Below are positions 6,648-14,472 of a DNA stretch of 39,085 nt, piece after piece (position 1 is the first letter of the stretch; each line of letters starts with the position of its first letter). Source of the DNA: Crocinitomicaceae bacterium (lineage in GTDB: Bacteria; Bacteroidota; Bacteroidia; Flavobacteriales_D; Parvicellaceae); contig NZID01000086.1 in assembly GCA_002691605.1 (NCBI GenBank), positions 1-39,085 of the forward strand. Direction: 5' to 3'. Below the pieces are notes generated by a model, which worked only from the letters and a program-made list of their open reading frames with translations, made no database searches and was not told the DNA's origin. A program made the translations under genes and the position numbers.

Positions 6648-8703
6648 TTTTCATAAATGGATAGGACCGCAGTTTATTTCCTTGAATAATTTGAATAAAA
6701 TAGTAGCCATTTTCAAGTGAGCCGGTGTTTAATACTAATTTTTTAGTAGCTAATAAATTCTTTGTTAAAACAGTTTTCCCCATTATATCTAATACGTGAA
6801 TTTGTGAAAAATAGTTAGTTGCGTTTATCGTAAGCTGATCTTTTACTGGATTAGGATAAATAGATACTTCATTGTAAAAAGATGAATTTATAGAAGTAGT
6901 ATTTTCGTAAGAAATATTGATATTATCAATATAAAGGTTGTTTCCTCCACCTGACTCAAATTCAAATTTAAATCTGAAGTTTTGTACACAAAATGGACCA
7001 ATAATACTACTTATAGAAGCTTCTTTCCACTCGCTAAAGGATGGGAGAAAGTTAATTTGATCAGGGGCTGTAATTAATTGGCTATATTGAATAACTTTTC
7101 TCACAGACCAAGTTTTACCGCAATCGTTGGAAGCCAATACTTTTAAATAATCATTATTTGATGTGTTTTTTCTTGCAAATGCATATCTAAAATTAAAAAA
7201 AGCTTTAGTGGTGTCAGAAAGATCAAAAGTTTTGCTTTCTAAAATATGTTTTGTTCCTTCATCCACTCCATCGTTTTCTAACTTTAAACAATAATTTCCA
7301 TTATAGGCAGCTTCATCAGTTATACTCCAATTACCAACATTTGAAATCCATTCTGGAGATGTAAAATTGATATTTTCAAAGCCTTCATAAAACGGCAGTG
7401 GTGCTCCGTTGTAATCCATCACAATAATGGCATCATTTTTAACTTCAGTTAAAAAAGTAGTACTATCTCCAGAAGCAGTCAATGAAACATCAAAAACTCC
7501 CTGATTTGGATAAAATGCATAGGTGTTATCTAAATTAGATGAGTCCGGATTAGCTCCTTCAAAATACCAATCCCAAGCTATGGGGTTATGATAAGAATAA
7601 TCTTGAAAATATAAACTGTCACCAGAACATGTAATATATCTGTTAGCAAAAAAGTCAGCCTTACAAAATGGAGCAATAGTATCAATTCCAGTAGCAAAAT
7701 GATTAGCCGGGGTAATCAGGTTAGATCTTCCACCTGTACTTGAATTTAAAGCTGTTCTCATTCTTGCCTTCTGACCTAAAGTAAACATTTTTCTACATGG
7801 GGTATACTCCATGTGATTTTCAATATTAGCAACTGAGCCGCAGGTAGTTTCATTATAATTACACCATTGTGAGCCTATCGTATTAGGAGTATCAGTAACT
7901 CCATCATCTGTAGTACAGTTAGATGCCAGTCCAGGTTCGTTGGTACTTCCCCAAGTATGAGGAAGGTTTAACCAATGTCCCACTTCATGAACAAAAGTTT
8001 TACTTGCAGACGGATTAGCAGTTCCAATACTACCGCAATAATCATGTCTTAACCAAATTCCGTTATTCATCGCATTACCAAAAAAGCCAGATGGGTAATA
8101 TGTATATCCGGCAATGCCAGTTCCAACAGCACCACAAACAAAGACGTTTAAGTATTGGTCACCAGGCCAATTTCCTTGATATACATCATTGTACATCATT
8201 ACTGCGTCCACCTGATCAGAGCCATTTATATCTCCGTTGTTGTAGGAGAAGGGGGTCTCTGTCATGGTGATCCCACTAAAACAAGTTCCGTCAGGAGCTT
8301 TAGTAGCCAAAACAAACTCAACTTCAATATCTGCAATAAGGGGTTGAAATAAAGAATCTACCGTAGATGTATCTGGCCTAAGAGCTCTTAAGTCTATATT
8401 TAATTTTTCCAATGCGTCAAGTACTTGGCTTCTATCTATTTTTTCAATCCCATTATTATGCACAATGTGAAAAACTACTGGGATTTTATAGACTACGCCA
8501 CTTTTGAGGGAAGAAATTTGATTGCTTGAAGAAAAGGATCTTTGTTCTTGATCATAATAAGTTTTAAAATCATTGTTTTTTAATAACTCTTTTAATACTA
8601 TATGTTGCCCACATTTATGATGAGGAGTTTGAGATAAAAAAGAAGTAGTTTTAAAAATTAAAACAATAATTAAAAAACTTAGGTAATAAATAGCTTTATT
8701 CAT
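6640..8703 (-). CDS. Secreted M43-type zinc metalloprotease with T9SS sorting domain
   Basis: A 687-aa exported protein. The signal peptide is about residues 1-24. The catalytic domain carries the metzincin zinc site HEVGHWLNLPHTW (H239, E240, H243, H249) with a Met-turn around NHMEY (M298), as in pappalysin-like M43 peptidases. A PKD-like domain follows (about 350-425), then a beta-rich region (about 440-600) that looks like a MAM or jelly-roll module. The end (about 615-687) is a type A T9SS sorting domain, with SIYPNPVKDQLTI and a final strand YPFMKIN. It is therefore predicted to cross the outer membrane by type IX secretion; PorW is encoded in the same window. The substrate is unknown. 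The 291 bases upstream hold only a gene remnant. Confidence 0.92.
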   Translation of the reverse strand: MNKAIYYLSFLIIVLIFKTTSFLSQTPHHKCGQHIVLKELLKNNDFKTYYDQEQRSFSSSNQISSLKSGVVYKIPVVFHIVHNNGIEKIDRSQVLDALEKLNIDLRALRPDTSTVDSLFQPLIADIEVEFVLATKAPDGTCFSGITMTETPFSYNNGDINGSDQVDAVMMYNDVYQGNWPGDQYLNVFVCGAVGTGIAGYTYYPSGFFGNAMNNGIWLRHDYCGSIGTANPSASKTFVHEVGHWLNLPHTWGSTNEPGLASNCTTDDGVTDTPNTIGSQWCNYNETTCGSVANIENHMEYTPCRKMFTLGQKARMRTALNSSTGGRSNLITPANHFATGIDTIAPFCKADFFANRYITCSGDSLYFQDYSYHNPIAWDWYFEGANPDSSNLDNTYAFYPNQGVFDVSLTASGDSTTFLTEVKNDAIIVMDYNGAPLPFYEGFENINFTSPEWISNVGNWSITDEAAYNGNYCLKLENDGVDEGTKHILESKTFDLSDTTKAFFNFRYAFARKNTSNNDYLKVLASNDCGKTWSVRKVIQYSQLITAPDQINFLPSFSEWKEASISSIIGPFCVQNFRFKFEFESGGGNNLYIDNINISYENTTSINSSFYNEVSIYPNPVKDQLTINATNYFSQIHVLDIMGKTVLTKNLLATKKLVLNTGSLENGYYFIQIIQGNKLRSYPFMKIN

Positions 8704-8828
8704 AGAACGTACAATTTATAAAAAACATTTATTGAAAAGGTTTTTGTCTTGAAATTAAAGTGTCAAAATCAGCTAAAATTTAATCTAGCATGTTATTGGC
8801 CAATTCTTTTGGAAATATTAAAAAACTT

Positions 8829-8972
8829 TTAGTATGGTATTCCATGTTCGTCTATTACAGCTAAAGAAATGACTTTATTATCTAAATAAATTTTTATGCT
8901 CCAAAAATTACCTTTCTCAATGTAAGACGCTTCGCCTTCACACCAGTCAGCTATGTATATAGTTAAGTAACA
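8829..8972 (-). pseudogene. Start-less 47-codon remnant of an unknown protein
   Basis: Between the exonuclease and metalloprotease genes, the minus strand has an open stretch bounded upstream by a TAA and ending at TAA (8829-8831). It contains no ATG, GTG or TTG. The translation reads as natural protein: ADWCEGEASYIEKGNFWSIK, then an amphipathic strand pattern around DNKVISLAVIDEHGIPY. The composition (Trp, Gly, alternating beta pattern) looks like the C-terminus of a small globular protein, so I read it as what is left of a truncated gene. I do not recognise the family. Chance cannot be excluded at this length. Confidence 0.4.
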
Positions 8973-8994
8973 TTAATTTCAATACTAATTTGAA

Positions 8995-9714
8995 TTAGGC
9001 TATATGTATAAATTCTTCATTGATTATGGATTCTCCTTGATATTTTCTAAAAAGCTGAATAGTAGCTACGACATCTTTTTCACAGTAGTGAATAATTCTA
9101 TCTAAATCTTTATCTTCATAAAAGACTTTAGCAACTTTACTACCATCCATATCATTCTTAGGAGTAGGAATATTAAATACATAGGAAAGTAAATCTAAAG
9201 AAGTATAATTTTTAAAATCGCCAAATTTCCAAAGCTCCATAGTATCTAAATGCTTAATTTCCCACGGTTTTTTTCCAGAAACATTTAAAATATTAGGGAT
9301 TTTTTTGCCATTTATCAGAATCCTTCTACATAAAAAAGGAATATCAAATTCCTTTCCATTATGAGCACAAAACAAAAAGTCTGGAGCAGTATAATAGCTA
9401 TTTAATAAGTCGATGAATTCTTGTAACAAAGCCTGTTCATCTTCATTAGCAATACTTTTTAAACGAATTTGAGTTTCTCCATCTTTTTGTAAAATAAAGC
9501 CTAAAGAGATGCAAACTACTTTACCAAATTCTGCATAAATACCCGCTTTTTCATACACTTCTTCTGCATTTAAATTTTCTCTTTCTTGAATAAACCTTGT
9601 CTTTTTATTCCACAGATGTTGACCCCGTTCATCTAAATCCTTAAAATCATATTTTATCGGGACAGTTTCTATGTCAAAAAAGAGAATCTTACTGTAATTT
9701 AGATTTTTAAGCAT
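8995..9714 (-). CDS. Predicted PolB-type 3'-5' exonuclease
   Basis: A 239-aa DEDD-superfamily exonuclease resembling the proofreading domain of family B DNA polymerases (DNA_pol_B_exo2 type). Exo I is ILFFDIETVP, Exo II lies around CAHNGKEFDIPFL, and Exo III is YCEKDVVATI, fitting the DEDDy YxxxD pattern. It is a stand-alone nuclease without a polymerase domain, presumably acting on single-stranded DNA ends; the role is not established from sequence. It is the last gene of the long minus-strand run, 13 bases after lipB. Confidence 0.88.
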   Translation of the reverse strand: MLKNLNYSKILFFDIETVPIKYDFKDLDERGQHLWNKKTRFIQERENLNAEEVYEKAGIYAEFGKVVCISLGFILQKDGETQIRLKSIANEDEQALLQEFIDLLNSYYTAPDFLFCAHNGKEFDIPFLCRRILINGKKIPNILNVSGKKPWEIKHLDTMELWKFGDFKNYTSLDLLSYVFNIPTPKNDMDGSKVAKVFYEDKDLDRIIHYCEKDVVATIQLFRKYQGESIINEEFIHIA

Positions 9715-9727
9715 AATACAATAGAAA

Positions 9728-10432
9728 TTAATTTTCCAATAATTCTATATTAAAGATATTGATAAAATTATTTTTAAAATAGTCTTTAACATCTTCCATA
9801 TTTACCTCTTTTTGTATCTCTTCTTTCAAAGAAGTAACGGCTTTATCTTCAATACCACATGGAATAATGGAGTTGAAGTAACTCAAATCGGAATTAATGT
9901 TAAATCCTATACCGTGCATGGTTACCCAGCGGCTACTCTTTACACCTATTGCACATATTTTTCTAGGTATTCCCTTATTAGTTATCCAAACTCCCGTTAA
10001 TCCATCAATTCTTTTACCTAATAAACCGAAATCAGACAAAGTCCTAATAACAGTTTCTTCTAAAAATCTAAGATATTTATGTATATCTGAAAAAAAATAG
10101 TCTAAATCCAAAATAGGATATACAACTAACTGTCCAGGACCATGATAAGTAATATCTCCGCCCCTATTGGTTTTAAAAAAAGTAATTTTTTTGGAATCTT
10201 GTTCCTGCTTGCTAATCAATAAATTTTTCTTATTTCCACTTTTTCCTAAAGTATATACATGAGGATGTTCACAAAAAATTAAATGGTTTTTAGTGCTTTC
10301 TTTTTTATCAGGGTTTTTTCTATTGTATATTTTTTGGTGAACAGCTTTGTTAAATAATTTTGTTTGAAAGTCCCAACATTTTTGGTACTCAATAAGCCCT
10401 AAATCCATAAAATGAACCTTAGGCAGGTTCAT
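9728..10432 (-). CDS. lipB: Octanoyltransferase LipB
   Basis: A 234-aa enzyme transferring octanoyl groups from octanoyl-ACP to the lipoyl domains of 2-oxoacid dehydrogenases and GcvH; cytoplasmic. Family motifs are RGGDITYHGPGQLVVYP near the middle, then RKICAIGVKSSRWVTMHGIG containing the conserved Lys, and the active-site Cys in IIPCGIE. The length is typical. The start ATG overlaps the TGA of the SIS isomerase gene (ATGA, 10429-10432), indicating translational coupling. LipA is not in the window. Confidence 0.95.
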   Translation of the reverse strand: MNLPKVHFMDLGLIEYQKCWDFQTKLFNKAVHQKIYNRKNPDKKESTKNHLIFCEHPHVYTLGKSGNKKNLLISKQEQDSKKITFFKTNRGGDITYHGPGQLVVYPILDLDYFFSDIHKYLRFLEETVIRTLSDFGLLGKRIDGLTGVWITNKGIPRKICAIGVKSSRWVTMHGIGFNINSDLSYFNSIIPCGIEDKAVTSLKEEIQKEVNMEDVKDYFKNNFINIFNIELLEN

Positions 10433-11412
10433 ATTTTAGCTAATTCTGCTTTTAAGAAATCAATTACTTTTACTTCTACATCGTCTACCTCATTGAGTTC
10501 TGCTAAATAAACAGAAATCCAGTCACCCAATAATATATGGTAAAACGATTGGGCAAGAAAAGTGTCTCCCTTTGCTTTAAATTCAAGAACAGTAGAAGTA
10601 TATTTTTTAAAAATATCTTTAGAAATATCAATTCTAACACTAGACCTAGGATGCTCAAAGGATGATCTGAAAATTATAACAGCATATTCTTCTTTTCCTC
10701 CTGCCCAGCCGACTAATTCGTTATGATTCATTTCTGGAAATACGTGTTCCCAGCCTAAAGACTTTGAATTCTCGTTAATTTGCTGTCTGAACCTAGTAAT
10801 CACTCCCTCTATAGAGGCTTCTGAATACGCTACAGTAGTTTTTTCAAATAAGGATTTAGCTGTCTTCTTTGCTGTAGAAATGATGTTATTTTCCTCAGCA
10901 TTGAGAAGCGCAACAGTTGCTTTTGTATCATTTATAAATTGGTTGTTAATAAAACCATAATGATGAAATAAAAATAATTGTTGTATAACAGAGTAAGTAA
11001 GCATGGCTCTCGGTGAAAATGCTTTAGGTAATACCAATAAATTATATTTATGATCTTTTGCAATTTGAGCTAATTTCCCTCCTGAAGTTATGCACGCTAT
11101 TTCAGCTTTGGCTTTTTGGGCACACTGTAGCGCTTCTAAAGTTTCTTCTGTGTTTCCTGAAAAACTGGAAACAATCACCAATGTATTCTCATTCACAAAT
11201 AACGGTAACCTGTAATCATTATTAATTATTGCAGGTATTTGCATCTGATCAGCAACTAATTGGGTGGCAATTTTACCTCCAATTCCAGAACCGCCCAATC
11301 CTGTTATAACAACATTATTTATCTTATTTTTAGGAGCATTTAAATTGGTATTAATTCCAATTTCTAAAGCTTCTGTAAGTTGTGCAGTAAATTCTTTTAC
11401 TAATCTTCTCAT
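10429..11412 (-). CDS. SIS-domain phosphoglucose/phosphomannose isomerase-like protein
   Basis: A 327-aa protein with two SIS subdomains, resembling the bifunctional phosphoglucose/phosphomannose isomerase family of archaea and some bacteria. Visible: the sugar-phosphate loop GLGGSGIGGKIA (about residue 40), SSFSGNTEETL (phosphate binding), and the C-terminal catalytic region around FPEMNHNELVGW with the conserved His. This would interconvert glucose-6-P or mannose-6-P with fructose-6-P. A conventional pgi may exist elsewhere, so its physiological substrate is uncertain. It lies 20 bases after the RidA gene and overlaps lipB by 4 bases. Confidence 0.85.
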   Translation of the reverse strand: MRRLVKEFTAQLTEALEIGINTNLNAPKNKINNVVITGLGGSGIGGKIATQLVADQMQIPAIINNDYRLPLFVNENTLVIVSSFSGNTEETLEALQCAQKAKAEIACITSGGKLAQIAKDHKYNLLVLPKAFSPRAMLTYSVIQQLFLFHHYGFINNQFINDTKATVALLNAEENNIISTAKKTAKSLFEKTTVAYSEASIEGVITRFRQQINENSKSLGWEHVFPEMNHNELVGWAGGKEEYAVIIFRSSFEHPRSSVRIDISKDIFKKYTSTVLEFKAKGDTFLAQSFYHILLGDWISVYLAELNEVDDVEVKVIDFLKAELAKI

Positions 11413-11432
11413 TTTTTGATTTTATGGTTTTG

Positions 11433-11861
11433 TTATATTGTTGCTATACATTTAAGCTCTATAGCTATTGGCGTGGGTAAAGAGTCAATAGCTACAGTAG
11501 TTCGACAAGGTTGATTGTCCTTAAAATATGTTGCATAAATTTTATTGAAGGTATGGAAATCTCTTTTCATATCTACTAAAAACACGGTAATATCTACAAG
11601 ATTTTCCCAAGAAGAGCCACTATCTTCTAAAATAGTTTTAACGTTTTGAAAAACACTATGACATTGTGCTTCAAAATCAAAGTTTTTAAAATTACCATTA
11701 TGGTCTAATTCCAATTTGGGGACAAATGAATCATGAATATCTGATTGTGCTTTTCTAGGCCCAACCCCAGAGAGAAATAACAAATTTCCCACTTTTCGTG
11801 CATGGGGATATAATCCAACAGGCTTAGGTGCTTTTTTAGAGCTAATAGGTGAAGAATCCAT
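11433..11861 (-). CDS. RidA-family protein, probable 2-aminomuconate deaminase
   Basis: A 142-aa single-domain YjgF/RidA protein. The C-terminal block PCRTTVAIDSLPTPIAIELK holds the conserved substrate-binding Arg and Glu. The general RidA role is hydrolysis of enamine/imine intermediates. The next gene upstream encodes an aldehyde dehydrogenase of the 2-aminomuconate/2-hydroxymuconate semialdehyde type. RidA relatives paired with that enzyme act as 2-aminomuconate deaminase in kynurenine (tryptophan) catabolism, which I infer here. The N-terminal extension (SSPISSKKAPKPVGLYPHA) fits that subgroup better than a housekeeping RidA, which starts closer to the fold. The gap to the dehydrogenase gene is 24 bases. 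Confidence 0.8.
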   Translation of the reverse strand: MDSSPISSKKAPKPVGLYPHARKVGNLLFLSGVGPRKAQSDIHDSFVPKLELDHNGNFKNFDFEAQCHSVFQNVKTILEDSGSSWENLVDITVFLVDMKRDFHTFNKIYATYFKDNQPCRTTVAIDSLPTPIAIELKCIATI

Positions 11862-11885
11862 AATAATATTTATTTGAAAACGAAA

Positions 11886-13331
11886 TTAGTCATAACTTAT
11901 ACAAACATTGGTAGTTTCGGTGAAAAAATTTAGTGCATACGTTCCCCCTTCTCTACCAACTCCAGATTCTTTTACACCTCCAAAAGGAGTTCTTAGGTCT
12001 CTAACTAGCCAACAATTTACCCAAATAATACCGGCCTGTAAGTTATTTGAAATCCTATTAGCTTTACCTATATTTGTCGTCCATATAGTTGCAGATAAAC
12101 CATATTTCGTACTATTAGCATATTGTATTAATTCCTCTTCGTTATTAAATGGAGTTAGAGTTACCACTGGACCAAAGATTTCTTCTTGGTTGGTAGCACA
12201 ATTATAGGGTAATCCTTCAAAAACAGTAGGACGTATAAAATACCCTTCTTTGCATCTTCCTTCTGGAAAATATTGCGATCCTCCGCTAAGTAAAGTACCC
12301 CCTTCTTCTTTGGCAATTCTAATATGATCAAGCACTTTGTTCATATGACTTTTGGAAACTAAAGCTCCTACTTTTGTGTTTTCATTTAACGGGTCGCCAA
12401 TAGTGAGTCGGCTAACCTTTTCTAAAAACTTCTTTTTAAAAGCATGGTATATTTTTTTCTCAATTAAAATTCTTGAGCCACATAAACATATTTGCCCTTG
12501 GTTAGAAAAAGAGCTAAGAACAGCGCTAGAAACCGCTTTTTCTAGATCACAATCAGCAAATAGGATATTAGGATTCTTACCGCCTAATTCTAAACTTAGC
12601 TTTTTAAACATTGGAGCAGCAATCGAAGCAATTTTTTTACCCGTTGCTGTGCCACCTGTGAAAGAAATGGCCTTAATATTTGGATGCTTTGTTATAGCGC
12701 CACCTACTTTTGGCCCAAGACCATGAACAATATTTAAAACACCTTTTGGTAATCCGGCATCATGACAAATTTTGGAGAATAAATAAGCAGTCATAGGAGT
12801 AATTTCTGAAGGCTTCGCAACTACTGTGTTTCCTGTTGCCAATGCTGGTGCAATTTTCCAAGTAAATAAATAAAGAGGTAAATTCCATGGCGAAATGCAT
12901 CCTACAACACCAATAGGTTTTCTCAAAGTATAATTTATAGCGATTTGATTCATTTGATGTGAATCTGAATTTTCATGTAAAATAGCAGTAGCAAAAAAAG
13001 ACATATTAGCAGCGGCTCTTGGAATATCTACCTTCTTTGCTAAAGCCAAAGGCTTTCCATTATCTACACTCTCAGCTAGTGCTAGTTCATCCAATCTTTC
13101 AGTGATAAGTGATGCAATCTTAAGTAATACATCACTTCGTTTTTTTATAGAAGTATTTGACCAAAGAGAAAAAGCATTAGAAGCTGCCTTTTCAGCTAAG
13201 GCAACATCTTTTGAATCAGAATCTGGTATATATCCATAAATTGCGCCTAATGCTGGATTGTAATTATTGAGCCAGTTGCCTTCATGAGCTGTTAAAAAAT
13301 CTCCATTAATATAGTTGTAAATTTTATCCAT
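11886..13331 (-). CDS. Aldehyde dehydrogenase, probable 2-aminomuconic semialdehyde dehydrogenase
   Basis: A 481-aa NAD(P)-dependent aldehyde dehydrogenase of normal length. Visible: cofactor region GVVGCISPWNLPLYL (about 141-155), SFTGGTATGKKI (about 223), general base Glu248 in LELGGKNP and catalytic Cys282 in NQGQICLCGSRI. The GQICLC context and the neighbouring RidA gene match 2-aminomuconate (or 2-hydroxymuconate) semialdehyde dehydrogenases, which oxidise the ring-cleavage product in the meta route of kynurenine degradation. The specificity is inferred. The dioxygenase and decarboxylase of that route are absent from the window. Its start lies 3 bases after the upstream lipoprotein gene's stop. 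Confidence 0.88.
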   Translation of the reverse strand: MDKIYNYINGDFLTAHEGNWLNNYNPALGAIYGYIPDSDSKDVALAEKAASNAFSLWSNTSIKKRSDVLLKIASLITERLDELALAESVDNGKPLALAKKVDIPRAAANMSFFATAILHENSDSHQMNQIAINYTLRKPIGVVGCISPWNLPLYLFTWKIAPALATGNTVVAKPSEITPMTAYLFSKICHDAGLPKGVLNIVHGLGPKVGGAITKHPNIKAISFTGGTATGKKIASIAAPMFKKLSLELGGKNPNILFADCDLEKAVSSAVLSSFSNQGQICLCGSRILIEKKIYHAFKKKFLEKVSRLTIGDPLNENTKVGALVSKSHMNKVLDHIRIAKEEGGTLLSGGSQYFPEGRCKEGYFIRPTVFEGLPYNCATNQEEIFGPVVTLTPFNNEEELIQYANSTKYGLSATIWTTNIGKANRISNNLQAGIIWVNCWLVRDLRTPFGGVKESGVGREGGTYALNFFTETTNVCISYD

Positions 13332-13334
13332 CTA

Positions 13335-13574
13335 CTACTGACAACGATTATAAGCTTTTTGAAATTTTAATTGTTCGGACTCTTTATTTTCTAAATATTT
13401 CAATATTTCAATATACAAAACATTACATGAGTCTGTCCAAAAAAGCTGTTCTTCTTTTTCTTGAGCTCTGTGTAGTTGGGTATAGCAATCACATAATTTT
13501 TCTGCCATAGGATGCTTTTGTTCGCAAGACCATAATGTAATTGTAAATAGCAATAGACAATAAATTTTTTTCAT
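13335..13574 (-). CDS. Small Cys-containing lipoprotein, unknown function
   Basis: A 79-aa protein with a lipoprotein signal: MKKIYCLLLFTITLWSCEQ, lipid-modified Cys about residue 17. The mature part is short and charged with further cysteines in AEKLCDCYTQ, TDSCNV and the terminal YNRCQ, possibly forming disulfides in the periplasm. I know no family. It sits 4 bases downstream of the YD-repeat protein gene and 3 bases upstream of the aldehyde dehydrogenase gene, so it is embedded in the operon-like run. The typical lipobox and close packing make it likely to be real. Confidence 0.72.
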   Translation of the reverse strand: MKKIYCLLLFTITLWSCEQKHPMAEKLCDCYTQLHRAQEKEEQLFWTDSCNVLYIEILKYLENKESEQLKFQKAYNRCQ

Positions 13575-13578
13575 TTTA

Positions 13579-14472
13579 CTAATTATAAAATTCAGGTTTA
13601 AATTTTGTTATAGTTATTAAGTTGGAAACCAAGTCTTGAGATAAAATTGTTTTTAATATAAGAGTAGAAGGATGGTAAAGTAATTCTTTATGTACAACTC
13701 TTTCATTATCCTTATACTCATCCATAAAGGTTACATTACCCCATTCGTCGTAATCGTATTTAATTTCCTTTACTGGAATAGGGTTTTGCTCTTTAAAATA
13801 TTTTATGGATTTTAAGAATCCCTTATCATTATACTGATAAGTTTGTTTATTATTTTTATTAGAAATTAAAAATCTGGTTTGGGAGTTTTCTAAATAACCT
13901 AACTGGTTATAAATTTTTTTTTGAATTTGGTACGGTCTCCCATTGCTATTTAAGGTAGTTATTATATTTACCGAGTCCCGGATTTGATATTGATAAGCTT
14001 CTTCAAAAATGATGTATTTTTCTTCTAACTTAAAATGAATTTTACTATTAGAAGCATTTTTCTCTCTAGAAAAAGTTTTAGAAATGATTCTATCTAAAGA
14101 ATCATAAGCTTTAGAGTAAGAATAAAATCCATAAGAGTCACTTACTCTAACAACAGTATTATTGCCTCTTATATACTCATAAAATGTAAAAATAGTATCG
14201 TATTTATTTTTGAATTTAGTAGTTAAATAATGGGTTACTAGATGTCCTTTTTTATCAAATATATAAGACTCTTTAATTCCTGAACTTTTTATGGAGCCTA
14301 ATTCTTTTTTGGAAGAGATAGTCCCCGTAATAGATTTTAAATTAATAGAACGAATGTATTTTTCATTAAAAAACGGAGTTTCAGAAAATAGATTTCCTTT
14401 TTCATTATTCAACATTTGTGCTGACAAATTCAATCCTGAAAAACAAATTAACAAACAAATAATTCTAATCAT
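13579..14472 (-). CDS. Secreted YD-repeat-like beta protein, unknown function
   Basis: A 297-aa protein with an N-terminal signal peptide (MIRIICLLICFSGLNLSAQ). The body has imperfect repeats of the RHS/YD type: FDKKGHLVTHY, YDSLDRIISK, LNSNGRPYQIQ, YNQLGYLENS, YNDKGFLKSI, YDEWGNVTFM. These usually form beta-strand units of about 20 residues. There is no toxin domain or RHS core, so it is likely a small periplasmic or surface beta protein; similar proteins are common and uncharacterised in Bacteroidota. Its start overlaps the stop of the DUF255 gene by 4 bases (ATGA). Confidence 0.75.
   Translation of the reverse strand: MIRIICLLICFSGLNLSAQMLNNEKGNLFSETPFFNEKYIRSINLKSITGTISSKKELGSIKSSGIKESYIFDKKGHLVTHYLTTKFKNKYDTIFTFYEYIRGNNTVVRVSDSYGFYSYSKAYDSLDRIISKTFSREKNASNSKIHFKLEEKYIIFEEAYQYQIRDSVNIITTLNSNGRPYQIQKKIYNQLGYLENSQTRFLISNKNNKQTYQYNDKGFLKSIKYFKEQNPIPVKEIKYDYDEWGNVTFMDEYKDNERVVHKELLYHPSTLILKTILSQDLVSNLITITKFKPEFYN

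Noticed and set aside
11908-12207. 99-aa plus-strand ORF opposite the aldehyde dehydrogenase
   Set aside because: Shadow of the conserved C-terminal half of the ALDH; no family features.
12352-12726. 124-aa plus-strand ORF opposite the aldehyde dehydrogenase
   Set aside because: It is the antisense of a strongly conserved ALDH segment (catalytic Cys region); its translation resembles no protein family.
13579-14472. RHS toxin or polymorphic toxin
   Set aside because: Only 297 aa with weak YD-like units, no RHS core boundary motif and no toxin or immunity domain.
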